Below, piece by piece: positions 1-8,933 of a DNA stretch of 64,000 nucleotides; position 1 is the first letter of the stretch; every line of letters begins with the position of its first letter. The DNA comes from Rhizobium mongolense subsp. loessense. GTDB taxonomy: Bacteria > Pseudomonadota > Alphaproteobacteria > Rhizobiales > Rhizobiaceae. The notes under the pieces were generated by a model. That model worked only from the letters and a program-made list of their open reading frames with translations. It ran no database searches and was not told the origin of the DNA. The translations under genes were made by a program, and so were the position numbers. The DNA lies in assembly GCF_900099775.1 (NCBI RefSeq), contig NZ_FMTM01000005.1:372001-436000 (forward strand), written 5' to 3'.

Positions 1-34
1 GCTGCCGATGGCGCAACGCTACTTCCTCTTTTAG
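1..34 (+). CDS. ureC: UreC C-terminus (urease alpha subunit), partial
   Basis: Reading from base 2, the first codons give LPMAQRYFLF followed by a TAG stop at 32-34. This is the highly conserved C-terminus of the nickel urease alpha subunit, and the downstream ureE-ureF-ureG genes agree with it. Only the last ten codons lie in the window; the rest is to the left. UreC carries the di-nickel active site that hydrolyses urea to ammonia and carbamate in the cytoplasm. Confidence 0.85.
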   Translation, partial: LPMAQRYFLF

Positions 35-40
35 GGCATC

Positions 41-71
41 AGGAGCGCTGGCTTTGTCCGCCGGCGCTCCT
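41..71 (+). terminator. Hairpin just after ureC
   Basis: AGGAGCGC (41-48) pairs with GCGCTCCT (64-71), and the stem extends inward through one G-T wobble to a loop of about 7 nt. It begins 7 bases after the ureC stop. No T-tract follows, so it may be a processing or attenuation hairpin rather than a true intrinsic terminator. Confidence 0.45.
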
Positions 72-377
72 AAAGCGCCAATCAAAATTGCTCATCACAT
101 GGTTGTATAAAGCGATGAAAATTTGTCGCGAGCAACAGTCGCATGCATTCGAGATACGGAAATCCTTTCGATTTAAAATAATCGTTTATTTTCAATTGCT
201 TGGATTTATATTGGAGGCTATCGATGTTGCTTGCCGCAGCATGGAAACCGAGCGCGGAAACAATACAACATTAAATCGTATAAACTCGTTCCAATTTTAA
301 CGATCTGCTTAAGAAGCCGGCAGGAGTTGAGCTCTAATCAGATATCTCCGGGGACGCCGAGCTGGAGGTCGATTCTC
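72..377. other. AT-rich gap between ureC and the GGDEF gene
   Basis: The stretch around 150-300 is clearly more AT-rich than its surroundings and probably holds the promoter of the GGDEF gene. A 70-codon open frame at 88-300 has no recognisable domain and no convincing ribosome binding site, so it is not called as a gene. Confidence 0.4.
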
Positions 378-1244
378 ATGAGGAGCTGGATTTTTCTCCA
401 GGCTGAACTTGGCAATTTTCACCATCGCGGCACGATTTTCAGCTTTGCGCTGAAGATGAGTTTTGCCGCCGTTATCCTATCGATACTGTTGATCCTTGCA
501 GTGATGCCGCCGCTTGCCTTCCTCGACGTGCTGCCGTTCACGCTCGCTCTTACCATCAGCTACAGCATCGTGCTGTCCTGGCTTCTCAGTGGCATTGTCT
601 GCGGCATTCTTTCGTTGATCGTCGGCCATGCAATGCATCAGCTGACGGTATCGCGCGCGGAGTTCGAAAAGCTCAGCCGGATCGATATGCTGTCCGGCCT
701 GTTGAACCGCCGTGCGTTTGCGGAAGCGCTCGACAGCATCGATGACGACGCCTCGCTGGTGATTTTCGATGTCGACCGTTTCAAGGCGATAAACGACCGT
801 TTCGGCCATGCCTGCGGCGATGCCGTCATCATAGCCGTTTCCGCAATTCTCGCCTCGGCATTCGACGGTTCTTCGGTCGTCGCACGTCTCGGAGGCGAAG
901 AGTTCGGCGTTATCGTTTCAGGCGGTGACGTTGAAGAACGGCTACAGAAGATCGAAGCGGTAAAGACGCAGATTGCCCGACGGTCGATCGCTGCTGACGG
1001 CTGCGACATATCGATCACTATTTCGGCAGGTATTGCCGATCTTCTGCCCGGGCGCAGCAAGGAGGCCGTTTATGCGTCCGCCGACAAGGCGCTTTATCTG
1101 GCAAAAGCGCTTGGCCGCAACCGCGTCGTGCATGAAAGGAACGCGTTGGACCACACATGGCATCACCATCTGACCGAGGGCGGCCTTGGCGTCCAGGGTG
1201 CGGTGCCAGATTACGACGGTACACAGCGCGCCTATGGCATATAA
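378..1244 (+). CDS. Membrane-anchored diguanylate cyclase (GGDEF)
   Basis: Predicted to make cyclic di-GMP from two GTP. With the ATG at 378 the protein has 288 residues. Two hydrophobic segments lie in the N-terminal third, followed by a GGDEF domain with the DxDxFKxxND-type stretch (FDVDRFKAINDRFGH) and the signature GGEEF, an active variant. The RxxD inhibitory I-site expected just before the signature is absent (DGSS there), so product inhibition is unlikely. The frame stays open upstream to 231, but that part lacks membrane or domain character; 456 is another possible start. The gene sits between ureC and ureE, an unusual place for a signalling enzyme. Its input signal is not evident. 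Confidence 0.8.
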   Translation: MRSWIFLQAELGNFHHRGTIFSFALKMSFAAVILSILLILAVMPPLAFLDVLPFTLALTISYSIVLSWLLSGIVCGILSLIVGHAMHQLTVSRAEFEKLSRIDMLSGLLNRRAFAEALDSIDDDASLVIFDVDRFKAINDRFGHACGDAVIIAVSAILASAFDGSSVVARLGGEEFGVIVSGGDVEERLQKIEAVKTQIARRSIAADGCDISITISAGIADLLPGRSKEAVYASADKALYLAKALGRNRVVHERNALDHTWHHHLTEGGLGVQGAVPDYDGTQRAYGI

Positions 1245-1322
1245 CGGCCGCGCGAAGGCATTGGCGCTTGCGCTGCCAGGCGCTATTTTGCATGGTCTTG
1301 ATCTCACAGAAACGGACATGTC

Positions 1323-1802
1323 ATGCAGCGCGTCACCTCCTATCTTCCGGCCGGAACCCCGTCTACCAACCCTATCGGCAAAGTCGTCCTGCCGCATGAT
1401 CTGAGGCATCTACGCCGGAAGCTCCTGCATCTCGAAAACGGCGACATGGTCATGCTCGACCTGAAGGAGCCGGTTTTGTTTGCAAGCGGCGACATGCTGG
1501 TGCTCGAGGACGGCGAGCTCATCGAAGTCCAGGCTGCTGACGAGAAGCTTTTCGAGATCAGGGGCCGGGACCGGCTGCATCTTATCGAGCTTGCCTGGCA
1601 CCTCGGCAACCGCCACCTCGGCGCGCAGATCGAAGAGGAGCGCATCCTGATCCTGCGCGACCACGTGATCCGGTCGATGCTCGAAGGGCTCGGAGCGACG
1701 GTCAGAGAGGTCACCGAGCCTTTCCAGCCCGCCCGCGGGGCCTACCATTCACACGGTGGTCACTCACATGGGCACGACCACGGCCACCACGCGCATGATT
1801 AA
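1323..1802 (+). CDS. ureE: Urease accessory protein UreE (nickel chaperone)
   Basis: UreE delivers nickel to the UreD-UreF-UreG-apourease complex. The 159-residue protein has the UreE N-terminal beta domain followed by the metal-binding domain. It ends in a His-rich tail (HSHGGHSHGHDHGHHAHD), the classical nickel-binding extension. The ureF start follows 6 bases after its stop, so the two are clearly cotranscribed. The GGDEF gene upstream ends 78 bases before this start, so transcription may come from there or from the ureC side. Confidence 0.95.
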   Translation: MQRVTSYLPAGTPSTNPIGKVVLPHDLRHLRRKLLHLENGDMVMLDLKEPVLFASGDMLVLEDGELIEVQAADEKLFEIRGRDRLHLIELAWHLGNRHLGAQIEEERILILRDHVIRSMLEGLGATVREVTEPFQPARGAYHSHGGHSHGHDHGHHAHD

Positions 1803-1808
1803 GCTGCA

Positions 1809-2480
1809 ATGAGCGAGAGCGCCGACCTGCAGGCCCTGCTGCGTCTCATGGCATGGCTCTCGCCGGCCTTTCCGGTCGGCTCGTTTGCCTATTCCAACGG
1901 CCTCGAGCGCGCCGTCCATGACGGGCTTGTTACGGATGCAGCCTCGCTGGACGGATGGATCGAAACGCTACTTTCCCATGGGAGCATCTGGAACGATGCC
2001 GTGCTCTTCGCCGCGAGCTGGCGGGCGCAATCGGATGCAGGAGAGCTTGCGGAGCTTGCCGTGCTGGCGGAGGCCCTTGCCGGCTCGCGGGAGCGCTATC
2101 AGGAGACCATGCTGCTCGGTGATGCCTTTCTGGCGGCGGCGCGCGCCTGGCCCGATACCGTCCTTGATCGCCTGCCGCAAGCCATTGCCTATCCCGTTGC
2201 CGTGGGCGCAGTCGCCGGCGCGCATGGCATCGAACTGCAAAAGGCGCTCGCAGCCTTCCTGCATGCCTATGTCTCGCAATCGGTCTCGGCGGGCATCCGG
2301 CTCGGCGTCGCCGGGCAGAATGACGGCGTGGCTATCCTGGCGCGGCTGGAGGAGGCGATTGCCGCGACTGCTCATCGTGCGTCCGGCTCGACGCTCGACG
2401 ATATGGGTTCGGCGGCGGTTCAGGCGGATATCGCCTCGCTGCGGCACGAGACGCAGACGACGAGGCTCTTCCGATCGTGA
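1809..2480 (+). CDS. ureF: Urease accessory protein UreF
   Basis: UreF forms the activation complex with UreD (UreH) and UreG on apourease and acts as a gate or GAP-like factor for UreG during nickel insertion. The 223-residue protein opens with the family's typical region (LMAWLSPAFPVGSFAYSNGLE) and keeps the helical UreF fold to the C-terminus, at normal family length. It follows ureE with almost no gap and is 76 bases from ureG. Confidence 0.95.
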   Translation: MSESADLQALLRLMAWLSPAFPVGSFAYSNGLERAVHDGLVTDAASLDGWIETLLSHGSIWNDAVLFAASWRAQSDAGELAELAVLAEALAGSRERYQETMLLGDAFLAAARAWPDTVLDRLPQAIAYPVAVGAVAGAHGIELQKALAAFLHAYVSQSVSAGIRLGVAGQNDGVAILARLEEAIAATAHRASGSTLDDMGSAAVQADIASLRHETQTTRLFRS

Positions 2481-2556
2481 TCGGAGCATCTGCGCTATTT
2501 GCCGGTGGTAGCGCCGTTATCCGGACGCTATCATCGGCCGAATTGGAGTGTGACAT

Positions 2557-3168
2557 ATGAAATCAAGAAACGGACCTCTTCGTGTGGGCATCGGCGGGCC
2601 TGTCGGCTCTGGAAAGACGGCGCTGACGGAGAAGCTCTGCAAGGCGATGCGCGACGACTATTCCATCGCCGTCGTCACGAATGACATCTATACGACCGAG
2701 GATGCCGAAGCGCTGATGCGCATGCAGGCGCTGCCATCTGACCGCATCGTCGGCGTGGAAACCGGCGGCTGCCCGCATACGGCGATCCGCGAAGATGCGA
2801 CGATCAATCTCCAGGCGATCGCTGGCCTGAATGCGCGTATTCCGGACCTCGATGTCGTCTTCATCGAATCCGGCGGTGACAACCTGGCAGCGACATTTTC
2901 GCCCGATCTGGCCGATATCACCATCTATGTGATCTCCGTCTGCCAGGGCGAGGAAATCCCCCGCAAGGGCGGGCCCGGCATCACCAGGTCGGACCTTTTG
3001 GTGATCAACAAGAAGGACCTCGCACCCTATGTTGGCGCCGATCTCGACGTCATGGACCGCGATGCGGCGCGCATGCGCGAGACGCGTCCTTTTGTCTTCT
3101 CTGACATGAAGCGTGGCGAGGGCATCGGCCCCATCGTGAGCTTCCTGAAGAAGCAGGGCGGGCTCTAA
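2557..3168 (+). CDS. ureG: Urease accessory GTPase UreG
   Basis: UreG is the SIMIBI-class GTPase that powers nickel insertion into urease. The 203-residue protein has the P-loop GPVGSGKT at residues 14-21, the GGCPH metal-binding motif near residue 70 that is typical of UreG, and the NKKDL base-recognition motif. A ribosome binding site (GGAG) lies about 8 bases before the ATG. It is the last urease gene here; no ureD or structural subunit follows. Confidence 0.96.
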   Translation: MKSRNGPLRVGIGGPVGSGKTALTEKLCKAMRDDYSIAVVTNDIYTTEDAEALMRMQALPSDRIVGVETGGCPHTAIREDATINLQAIAGLNARIPDLDVVFIESGGDNLAATFSPDLADITIYVISVCQGEEIPRKGGPGITRSDLLVINKKDLAPYVGADLDVMDRDAARMRETRPFVFSDMKRGEGIGPIVSFLKKQGGL

Positions 3169-3206
3169 GAACGGACGAGTCCCTGGTTCCTGCATTGGCG
3201 ACAGCG

Positions 3207-3426
3207 TCAATTAGCCTCGTCGCCGTCCGCGGGCAGGAAATGCGTTTCCCGCTCGCTTTCCGGAATTTCTTCGTCAACTGAAAACGGGAATGCGACGATC
3301 GTCATGCCCAGACGAATCAACGACGGCGATTGAGCCGGCGACATCCAGCGTGCGGGCGGGGGCGATGGATCTGTCTGCCATCTGTAGAGCGTCCGACAGC
3401 AATATCGTTGGAATGGTGGCGGACAT
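3207..3426 (-). pseudogene. Remnant of a GlcG/HbpS-like (DUF336) gene
   Basis: A minus-strand start at 3426 has a well placed GGAG and encodes a peptide containing SIAVVDSSGH. This resembles the start of GlcG/HbpS-family proteins, where such a stretch continues as xxVAF. That frame ends shortly afterwards. The neighbouring frame continues with TIVAF directly after the same point and stays open to 3207. This looks like a frameshifted, shortened gene. The rest of the family is missing, and the assignment rests on a short motif. Confidence 0.35.
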
Positions 3427-3497
3427 GACAAACTCCGGTTTCTGAAGACGATCTGCCGGCGACGTGAGCCGTCGGCAGATCACGAGTTTCGGTCCGC

Positions 3498-4196
3498 TCA
3501 GGCGGTCTTGGCCTTCCTCTGGCTCAAAGCGGCTAAAAGCGCCTCCGCTGCCTCACTCGATGACGCCGGGTTCTGACCGGTAATAAGCTGGCCATCGACG
3601 ACTGTGTGTACGCCCCAGTCCTTGACCTTAGAAAAGACCGCGCCGAGGCCGATGAGCTCGTCCTCGACCAGGAACGGCACGACCTTCGTGAGCCCCACAG
3701 CCTCTTCCTCGCTGTTGGTGAAGCCGGTGACGTAGCGTCCTTGAACGAACGGTGTGCCGTCGGCATTGGTCACGTGACGCAGGACCCCCGGTGCATGACA
3801 GACGAGGGCGATCGGTTTGCCGGCCGCGATGAAGGTTTCGATCAGCTTGAACGAATTCGGATCTTCGGCCAGATCCCACAGCGGCCCGTGGCCGCCGGGG
3901 TAGAAGACCGTATCGAAGTCCTTCTCGTCGACGCGGTCCAGGCGCACAGTTTCTGCAAGCTGCGCCTTGGCAACCTCGTCGGCATTGAAGCGCCGCGTAA
4001 GGTCGGTCTGGAACATCGGCTCGTCACTCTTGGGGTCGAGAGGCGGCTGGCCGCCCTTCGGTGAGGCGAGGGTGATCTCGGCGCCGGCGTCCTTGAAGAC
4101 GTAGTACGGCGCTGCCAGTTCTTCGAGCCAGAAGCCGGTCTTCTTGCCGGTATCACCGAGAGTGTCGTGGGAGGTGAGTACCATGAGAACTTTCAT
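3498..4196 (-). CDS. DJ-1/PfpI family protein (class I glutamine amidotransferase-like)
   Basis: The 232-residue protein belongs to the DJ-1/Hsp31 branch. It has an N-terminal KVLMVLTSHD strand, a conserved nucleophilic Cys in ALVCHAPG, and Glu/His-rich surroundings expected of glyoxalase III or chaperone-type members. Relatives detoxify methylglyoxal or repair glycated proteins; I cannot tell which role applies. The start has an AAGGA ribosome site. The divergent LysR gene 169 bases away probably controls it. Confidence 0.85.
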   Translation of the reverse strand: MKVLMVLTSHDTLGDTGKKTGFWLEELAAPYYVFKDAGAEITLASPKGGQPPLDPKSDEPMFQTDLTRRFNADEVAKAQLAETVRLDRVDEKDFDTVFYPGGHGPLWDLAEDPNSFKLIETFIAAGKPIALVCHAPGVLRHVTNADGTPFVQGRYVTGFTNSEEEAVGLTKVVPFLVEDELIGLGAVFSKVKDWGVHTVVDGQLITGQNPASSSEAAEALLAALSQRKAKTA

Positions 4197-4364
4197 TTTC
4201 GGATCCTTTCGTCAGATCATGCCGCGCCAAGGAGGCGTCGTAGCCGGTTGATTTGGAGCTCGATCAGCCGCAGCGGCCTGTCGATGAGCTGATAATGGCA
4301 GCTGCCCACATATTTTAGAAATTTACTTCTTTGATTTTAGATATTCATATTGGATTATATCTCG

Positions 4365-5273
4365 ATGAAATACGATCTGAACCTGCTCCCGGTTTTCCTG
4401 GCCCTGATGGAGGAGCGGAGCGTGACACGGGCTGCAGCGCGACTGGGCATCACCCAGCCGGCGCTGTCCAATTCGTTGAACCGCCTGCGCGATACCCTGC
4501 GGGATCCGCTGTTCATCCGGGAAAGGTACGGCATAAAGCCGACGCAACTGGCCGAGGAGATCGCTCCAACGATCGAAGCAGCGTTGGCGCAACTGGACGA
4601 CCTCATCTTGAACCAGCAGGAGTTTCAGCCAGCAAACGCCGACCGGCTGCTCACGCTTGCCCCCAACAGCTACGTGGAGCTTGTGTTGATGCCAGCCCTC
4701 GTCGCGAGGACGCGTGAGCTGGCGCCGGGGATCAAGCTCCGCATGACAGCATTTGGCAACGATCTCGCTGAAACCGGCGTCATTTCCGGTACCACGGCCA
4801 TGGTGCTTGGCCGGATCGTCGATCCGCCGGACAATCTTGTCGTTCAGCATCTTATGGACGATGGGCTCGCCTGCGCGGTGCGCAAGGATCATCCCGACGT
4901 TCAAGACCGTATTTCCCGAGAACAGTATGAAAGGCTCAAGCACGTGAACGTGCTCCCGCCGGGCCGGCTGCGGGTGGGCCTCTTTCAGGCATTGGGACAA
5001 CAAAACCTCAAGCGAGAGGTTGCCGTTTCTGTCACGCACTTCCTGGCCGTGCCAGAGATGCTTGCCGTCACGGATTACTGCGCAACGCTGCCGAGACTGA
5101 TCTGCCGCAGCCTTGAGCGGGATCCGCGCCTCAAGATACTACCGGCGCCCGTCGACCTCGGCACTTTTCCAGTGCAGATGGCTTGGCACGTTCGCTACCG
5201 CCACGACCCAGCCCACAGGTGGTTGCGTTCGATGATCGGCGAATTGGCAAAAGAAATGGCTTCGGACACCTAG
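4365..5273 (+). CDS. LysR-family transcriptional regulator
   Basis: An N-terminal winged helix-turn-helix (SVTRAAARLGITQPALSNSLNRLRD) is followed by an effector-binding domain of the type-2 periplasmic-binding fold; length is about 302 residues. ATG 4365 is preferred over an in-frame TTG at 4350. It is divergent from the DJ-1/PfpI gene, and the AT-rich gap carries two TTTTAGA repeats, so it likely controls that gene. The effector is unknown. Confidence 0.88.
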   Translation: MKYDLNLLPVFLALMEERSVTRAAARLGITQPALSNSLNRLRDTLRDPLFIRERYGIKPTQLAEEIAPTIEAALAQLDDLILNQQEFQPANADRLLTLAPNSYVELVLMPALVARTRELAPGIKLRMTAFGNDLAETGVISGTTAMVLGRIVDPPDNLVVQHLMDDGLACAVRKDHPDVQDRISREQYERLKHVNVLPPGRLRVGLFQALGQQNLKREVAVSVTHFLAVPEMLAVTDYCATLPRLICRSLERDPRLKILPAPVDLGTFPVQMAWHVRYRHDPAHRWLRSMIGELAKEMASDT

Positions 5274-5570
5274 ATTAAGATGGCTTTCTTGTATTCGTGT
5301 TGTTGGCCGCAAAGGCCAAACCATGCCATTCATCGTGCCTATTCCGATCACCAGATCCAGACTTGCCCGAGCTGTCAGCAAGCGGCAGCTAGGGTCGCAC
5401 CATGCCACCGATGACGGACTGGCCGAGGCACAGGGAGCATCGCGCTTCCGTCCACGGTCGTATCCAAGGCGGTTGGATCAAGCCGCCTTTTCTTTTCGCT
5501 GCTTACCTTTGTTTCGTGGAAAGGTGCGAACGGCCGCTGCAAGCAGCATTCGCGCTTCCCATTCCACATA
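5274..5570. other. Gene-free stretch after the LysR gene
   Basis: No open frame here is convincing on either strand. The only structure is the terminator-like hairpin at 5466-5489, which is about 200 bases past the LysR stop. That distance leaves room for a long 3' region or a small independent RNA. Confidence 0.35.
5466..5489 (+). terminator. Plus-strand intrinsic terminator candidate
   Basis: AAGGCGG (5466-5472) pairs with CCGCCTT (5483-5489), and a T-rich run (TTCTTTTC) follows on the plus strand. It may end the LysR transcript or a small RNA. Confidence 0.55.
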
Positions 5571-5603
5571 AATGAAAGGCCGGGTTCGCCCCGGCCTTTC
5601 ATT
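5571..5603 (-). terminator. Terminator hairpin of the RND operon
   Basis: A perfect 14-bp stem (AATGAAAGGCCGGG at 5571-5584 with its complement at 5590-5603) and a 5-base loop lie 13 bases past the stop of the minus-strand RND gene. The T content lies within the stem end; no long T-run follows. Confidence 0.7.
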
Positions 5604-5616
5604 GTTCAGTGCAAGC

Positions 5617-8600
5617 TTACTCGGCTGCGAAAGGCGGCAGGCGGAGCACGTTCTTGTCGTTGGCATTGGCGCTCTTGCGCTTGCCTTCCGGGTTCTCGAT
5701 CGCCTCCACCCGTTCGCTGAGAGCGCCGACGGCTTCCGTCAGTTCCTCACGGGACATCGCCAGCTCCTCTTGATCCTTCTTGCCGACGAGGCGGCCGAAG
5801 AGCCAGCCGAGCAGGAGCGAGAGGTCGTCCATGATCAGGAAAAAGGACGGCACGACGACGAGTGAAAGCACCGTCGAGACGATGATGCCGCCGATCACGG
5901 CGATCGCCATCGGCGCACGGAACGAACCGCCTTCGCCGACGCCGAGTGCTGAGGGCAGCATGCCGGCGGACATGGCGATCGAGGTCATGATGATCGGCTG
6001 GGCGCGTTTGCGGCCGGCCTCCACCATAGCTTCGACGCGTGTCATGCCGTGACGGCGCATTTCGATTGCGAAGTCGACGAGCAGGATGGCGTTCTTCGTC
6101 ACGATGCCCATCAGCATGAGGTTGCCGATCAGAACCGGCATCGAGAGCGGATTATTGGTGATGATCAGAGCAACCGCCACACCGCCGATTGCCAGCGGCA
6201 GCGAGAATAGGATGGTGAACGGCTGGATCACATCTTTGAACAGCAGGATCAGGACGGCCAGAACCAGCATCAGGCCCATCAGCATCGCGTTGACGAAGCT
6301 CTGCTGCATTTCCTTCTGGACCTTCGTGTCGCCACTTTCGACAAGCTGCACGGTCGATGGGATATGGGTGTCCTTGACGATCTGCAGGAAGCGAGCCGAC
6401 GCCGTATCGAGCGCCACGCCCTGCGGCAGGTCGGAACCGATCGCGACGACGCGATTTCGGTTGTTGCGCTTGATCGAGCTCGCGCCTTCCGCATAGTCGA
6501 TGTCAGCCACGGTCGAGAGCGGCACGATCCCGCCGCTCGCCGTCTGGATTTTCAGCGCACGGATCGCCGCAAGATCGCGCCGCATATCGATTGCGGTCTG
6601 AACGCGGATCGGGATCTGGCGGTCGTCGAGGTTTATCTTGGCAAGCGCGGCGTCGACATCGCCGATCGTGGCGACACGGATCGTATCGGAAATCTGCTCC
6701 GGCGTGATGCCTAGGCGGGCGGCCTGGTCCTTGCGCGGACGAACCTGCAGTTCTGGACGCGGCAGGGCGCCTTCGGCACTGACGTTTGCCAGCAGCGGTT
6801 CTGCACGCAGCTTCGATTCCAGAAGGCCGACAGCTTCGTTCAGGTCCTTCTCGTTCTTGGAGAGGAAGTTGAACGACAAGTCACGTTCGCCGCGGTCGTT
6901 GAGCTTCAAGATTCGGACGTCCGGAATATCCTTCACCCTGGCGAAGACTTCCTTTTCGATATCCCATTGCGGACGTTCGCGGCCATGAACCTCGACCTTC
7001 GGCAGATGCGGGCCGATGACCGGGATCGAGCCAAAGACATCGTTGATAACCCTCTTCACTAGCGAGTGGTCCAGCTTGAAGAGCGAAAGCGTGATCGTCG
7101 CACGGCGCAGTTCAAGGTCGCCCTTGGGGGATGCGCCGCCGAGAACGAAGACGCTTTCGACGCCGTTGATGTCCTTGACCTTGTTGTAGATCGCATTGGA
7201 CGTCTGTTCGGTGTCTTCGAGCGTCGCGTTCGGCGGCAGCTCGACGGAAAGCACGATGCGGGACGCATCTTCCGGCGGTAGGAAGCTGCCGGGAACCTGG
7301 GCAAGCAGTGCTACCGAACCGATCAGGAAGGCGATCGCCGCAAAGAGCGTCGCATAGCGGGTCCACCAGCGGGCGGTCGTGGCGCGCACGAGACGCGTAT
7401 AGCCACGGAAGAAGAGGCCGTCATTGTCATGATGGTCATCCTGGCCATCCTGCGCGCGCATCAGGTAGGCGGCCATCATCGGAGTGATTAGACGCGCCAC
7501 GACGAGCGAGAAGAACACCGAAAAGGCGACCGTCAGGCCGAACTGGATGAAGTACTGGCCGGGAATGCCCGGCATGAACGAGACCGGTACGAAGACGGCA
7601 ATGATCGTGAATGTCGTGGCGATGACGGCGAGACCGATTTCGTCCGCCGCTTCGATCGCCGCCCGATACGGGGTTTTGCCCATCTTGATGTGCCGGGCGA
7701 TGTTTTCGATTTCCACGATCGCATCGTCGACGAGGATACCTGTCGCGAGCGTGAGCGCGAGGAAGCTGACGAGGTTCAGCGAGAAGCCCATCAGGTCCAT
7801 GATCCAGAAGGTCGGGATCGCGGATAGGGGAAGGGCGATCGCCGAAATCAACGTTGCGCGCCAGTTCCGCAGGAACAGGAACACGACGACCACCGCCAGC
7901 AGCGAGCCCTCCATCAAGGTGTGGAGGGCAGCTTCATAGTTGCCGTAGGTGAAGTAGACGGAGTCGTTGATCAGCTCGATGCCGACATTTGGATTTTCCG
8001 CACGCACCTTGTCGAGGCTTTGCGCCACCGTTTCGGCGACGCTCACTTCGCTGGCGCCCTTGGAGCGGAAGACGCCGAAGGTGACGACGGGCGTATCGTC
8101 GAACCGCGAGAACGATTTCGGTTCCTGATAGGTGTCTTTGATGGCGCCGAGTTCGGCGAGCTTGACGAAACGGCCGTTCGGCAGAGCAATCGTCGTATTG
8201 GCGAGTTCCGCCACATTGCGGGCGTCGCCGAGAACACGGATCGCCTGCTCGCTGCCCGCCACCTGGCCGCGTCCGGAGCCGAGGTCGACGTTGGTTCCGT
8301 GCAGCTGCTTGTTCACGCTGGCGGCAGTGATGCCGTAGGCGTTCAGCTTGTCGGGGTTGAGCTCGATGCGTACTTCACGGTCGGCACCGCCATAGCGGTC
8401 CACGCGGCCGATGCCGGCCTGACCTTGGAGGGCGCGCTTGATCGTATCGTCGACGAACCAGGAGAGTTCCTCGAGCGTCATGTCCGGCGAGGAGACGGCA
8501 AAGGTCTGGATCGCCTGGCCTTCGACATCGACTTTGGCGACGATCGGTTCCTCGACATTGGCCGGAAGATCGCTGCGGATGCGGTCGATCGCGTCTTTGG

Positions 8601-8922
8601 TGTCCTGAACCGCCTGCTCCGTCGGCACTTCCATGCGGAACATCACGTTGGTTTGCGACTGACCGTCGGTGACCGTGGACTGGATTTCATCGATGCCGTT
8701 GATTGATGCGACGGCGTCTTCGATCTCCTTGGTCACCTGCATTTCGAGTTCGGCAGGCGAAGCGCCGCTCTGTGTCACTGTGATCGAGACGAGTGGCACG
8801 TCGATGTTCGGGAAGCGCGTGATCGGCAGCTTGTTGAAGGACTGAATGCCGACAAAAAGCAGCAGCGCGAAAAGCAGCAGCGGCGCTACGGGATTTCGGA
8901 TGGACCAGGCTGAAAAGTTCAT
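5617..8922 (-). CDS. RND efflux transporter, HAE1-type inner-membrane permease
   Basis: The protein has 1101 residues, normal for the AcrB/MexB-like family. It has an N-terminal membrane helix (PLLLFALLLFVG), a large periplasmic loop, a first helix bundle carrying LATGILVDDAIVEIEN, a second periplasmic loop, a second bundle (GNLMLMGIVTKNAILLVDF), and an acidic/basic cytoplasmic tail. The DD pair of the first bundle is expected in proton translocation. It follows the membrane fusion protein gene by 11 bases and forms a tripartite pump with it. No TolC-like gene is adjacent, so an outer-membrane channel from elsewhere must be used. The substrate is unknown; drugs and biocides are typical for this family. 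Confidence 0.93.
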   Translation of the reverse strand: MNFSAWSIRNPVAPLLLFALLLFVGIQSFNKLPITRFPNIDVPLVSITVTQSGASPAELEMQVTKEIEDAVASINGIDEIQSTVTDGQSQTNVMFRMEVPTEQAVQDTKDAIDRIRSDLPANVEEPIVAKVDVEGQAIQTFAVSSPDMTLEELSWFVDDTIKRALQGQAGIGRVDRYGGADREVRIELNPDKLNAYGITAASVNKQLHGTNVDLGSGRGQVAGSEQAIRVLGDARNVAELANTTIALPNGRFVKLAELGAIKDTYQEPKSFSRFDDTPVVTFGVFRSKGASEVSVAETVAQSLDKVRAENPNVGIELINDSVYFTYGNYEAALHTLMEGSLLAVVVVFLFLRNWRATLISAIALPLSAIPTFWIMDLMGFSLNLVSFLALTLATGILVDDAIVEIENIARHIKMGKTPYRAAIEAADEIGLAVIATTFTIIAVFVPVSFMPGIPGQYFIQFGLTVAFSVFFSLVVARLITPMMAAYLMRAQDGQDDHHDNDGLFFRGYTRLVRATTARWWTRYATLFAAIAFLIGSVALLAQVPGSFLPPEDASRIVLSVELPPNATLEDTEQTSNAIYNKVKDINGVESVFVLGGASPKGDLELRRATITLSLFKLDHSLVKRVINDVFGSIPVIGPHLPKVEVHGRERPQWDIEKEVFARVKDIPDVRILKLNDRGERDLSFNFLSKNEKDLNEAVGLLESKLRAEPLLANVSAEGALPRPELQVRPRKDQAARLGITPEQISDTIRVATIGDVDAALAKINLDDRQIPIRVQTAIDMRRDLAAIRALKIQTASGGIVPLSTVADIDYAEGASSIKRNNRNRVVAIGSDLPQGVALDTASARFLQIVKDTHIPSTVQLVESGDTKVQKEMQQSFVNAMLMGLMLVLAVLILLFKDVIQPFTILFSLPLAIGGVAVALIITNNPLSMPVLIGNLMLMGIVTKNAILLVDFAIEMRRHGMTRVEAMVEAGRKRAQPIIMTSIAMSAGMLPSALGVGEGGSFRAPMAIAVIGGIIVSTVLSLVVVPSFFLIMDDLSLLLGWLFGRLVGKKDQEELAMSREELTEAVGALSERVEAIENPEGKRKSANANDKNVLRLPPFAAE

Positions 8923-8933
8923 CGGGCCGTCTC

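Noticed and set aside
88..300. 70-codon open frame upstream of the GGDEF gene
   Set aside because: No domain, no good ribosome site and AT-rich promoter-like composition; more likely regulatory DNA.
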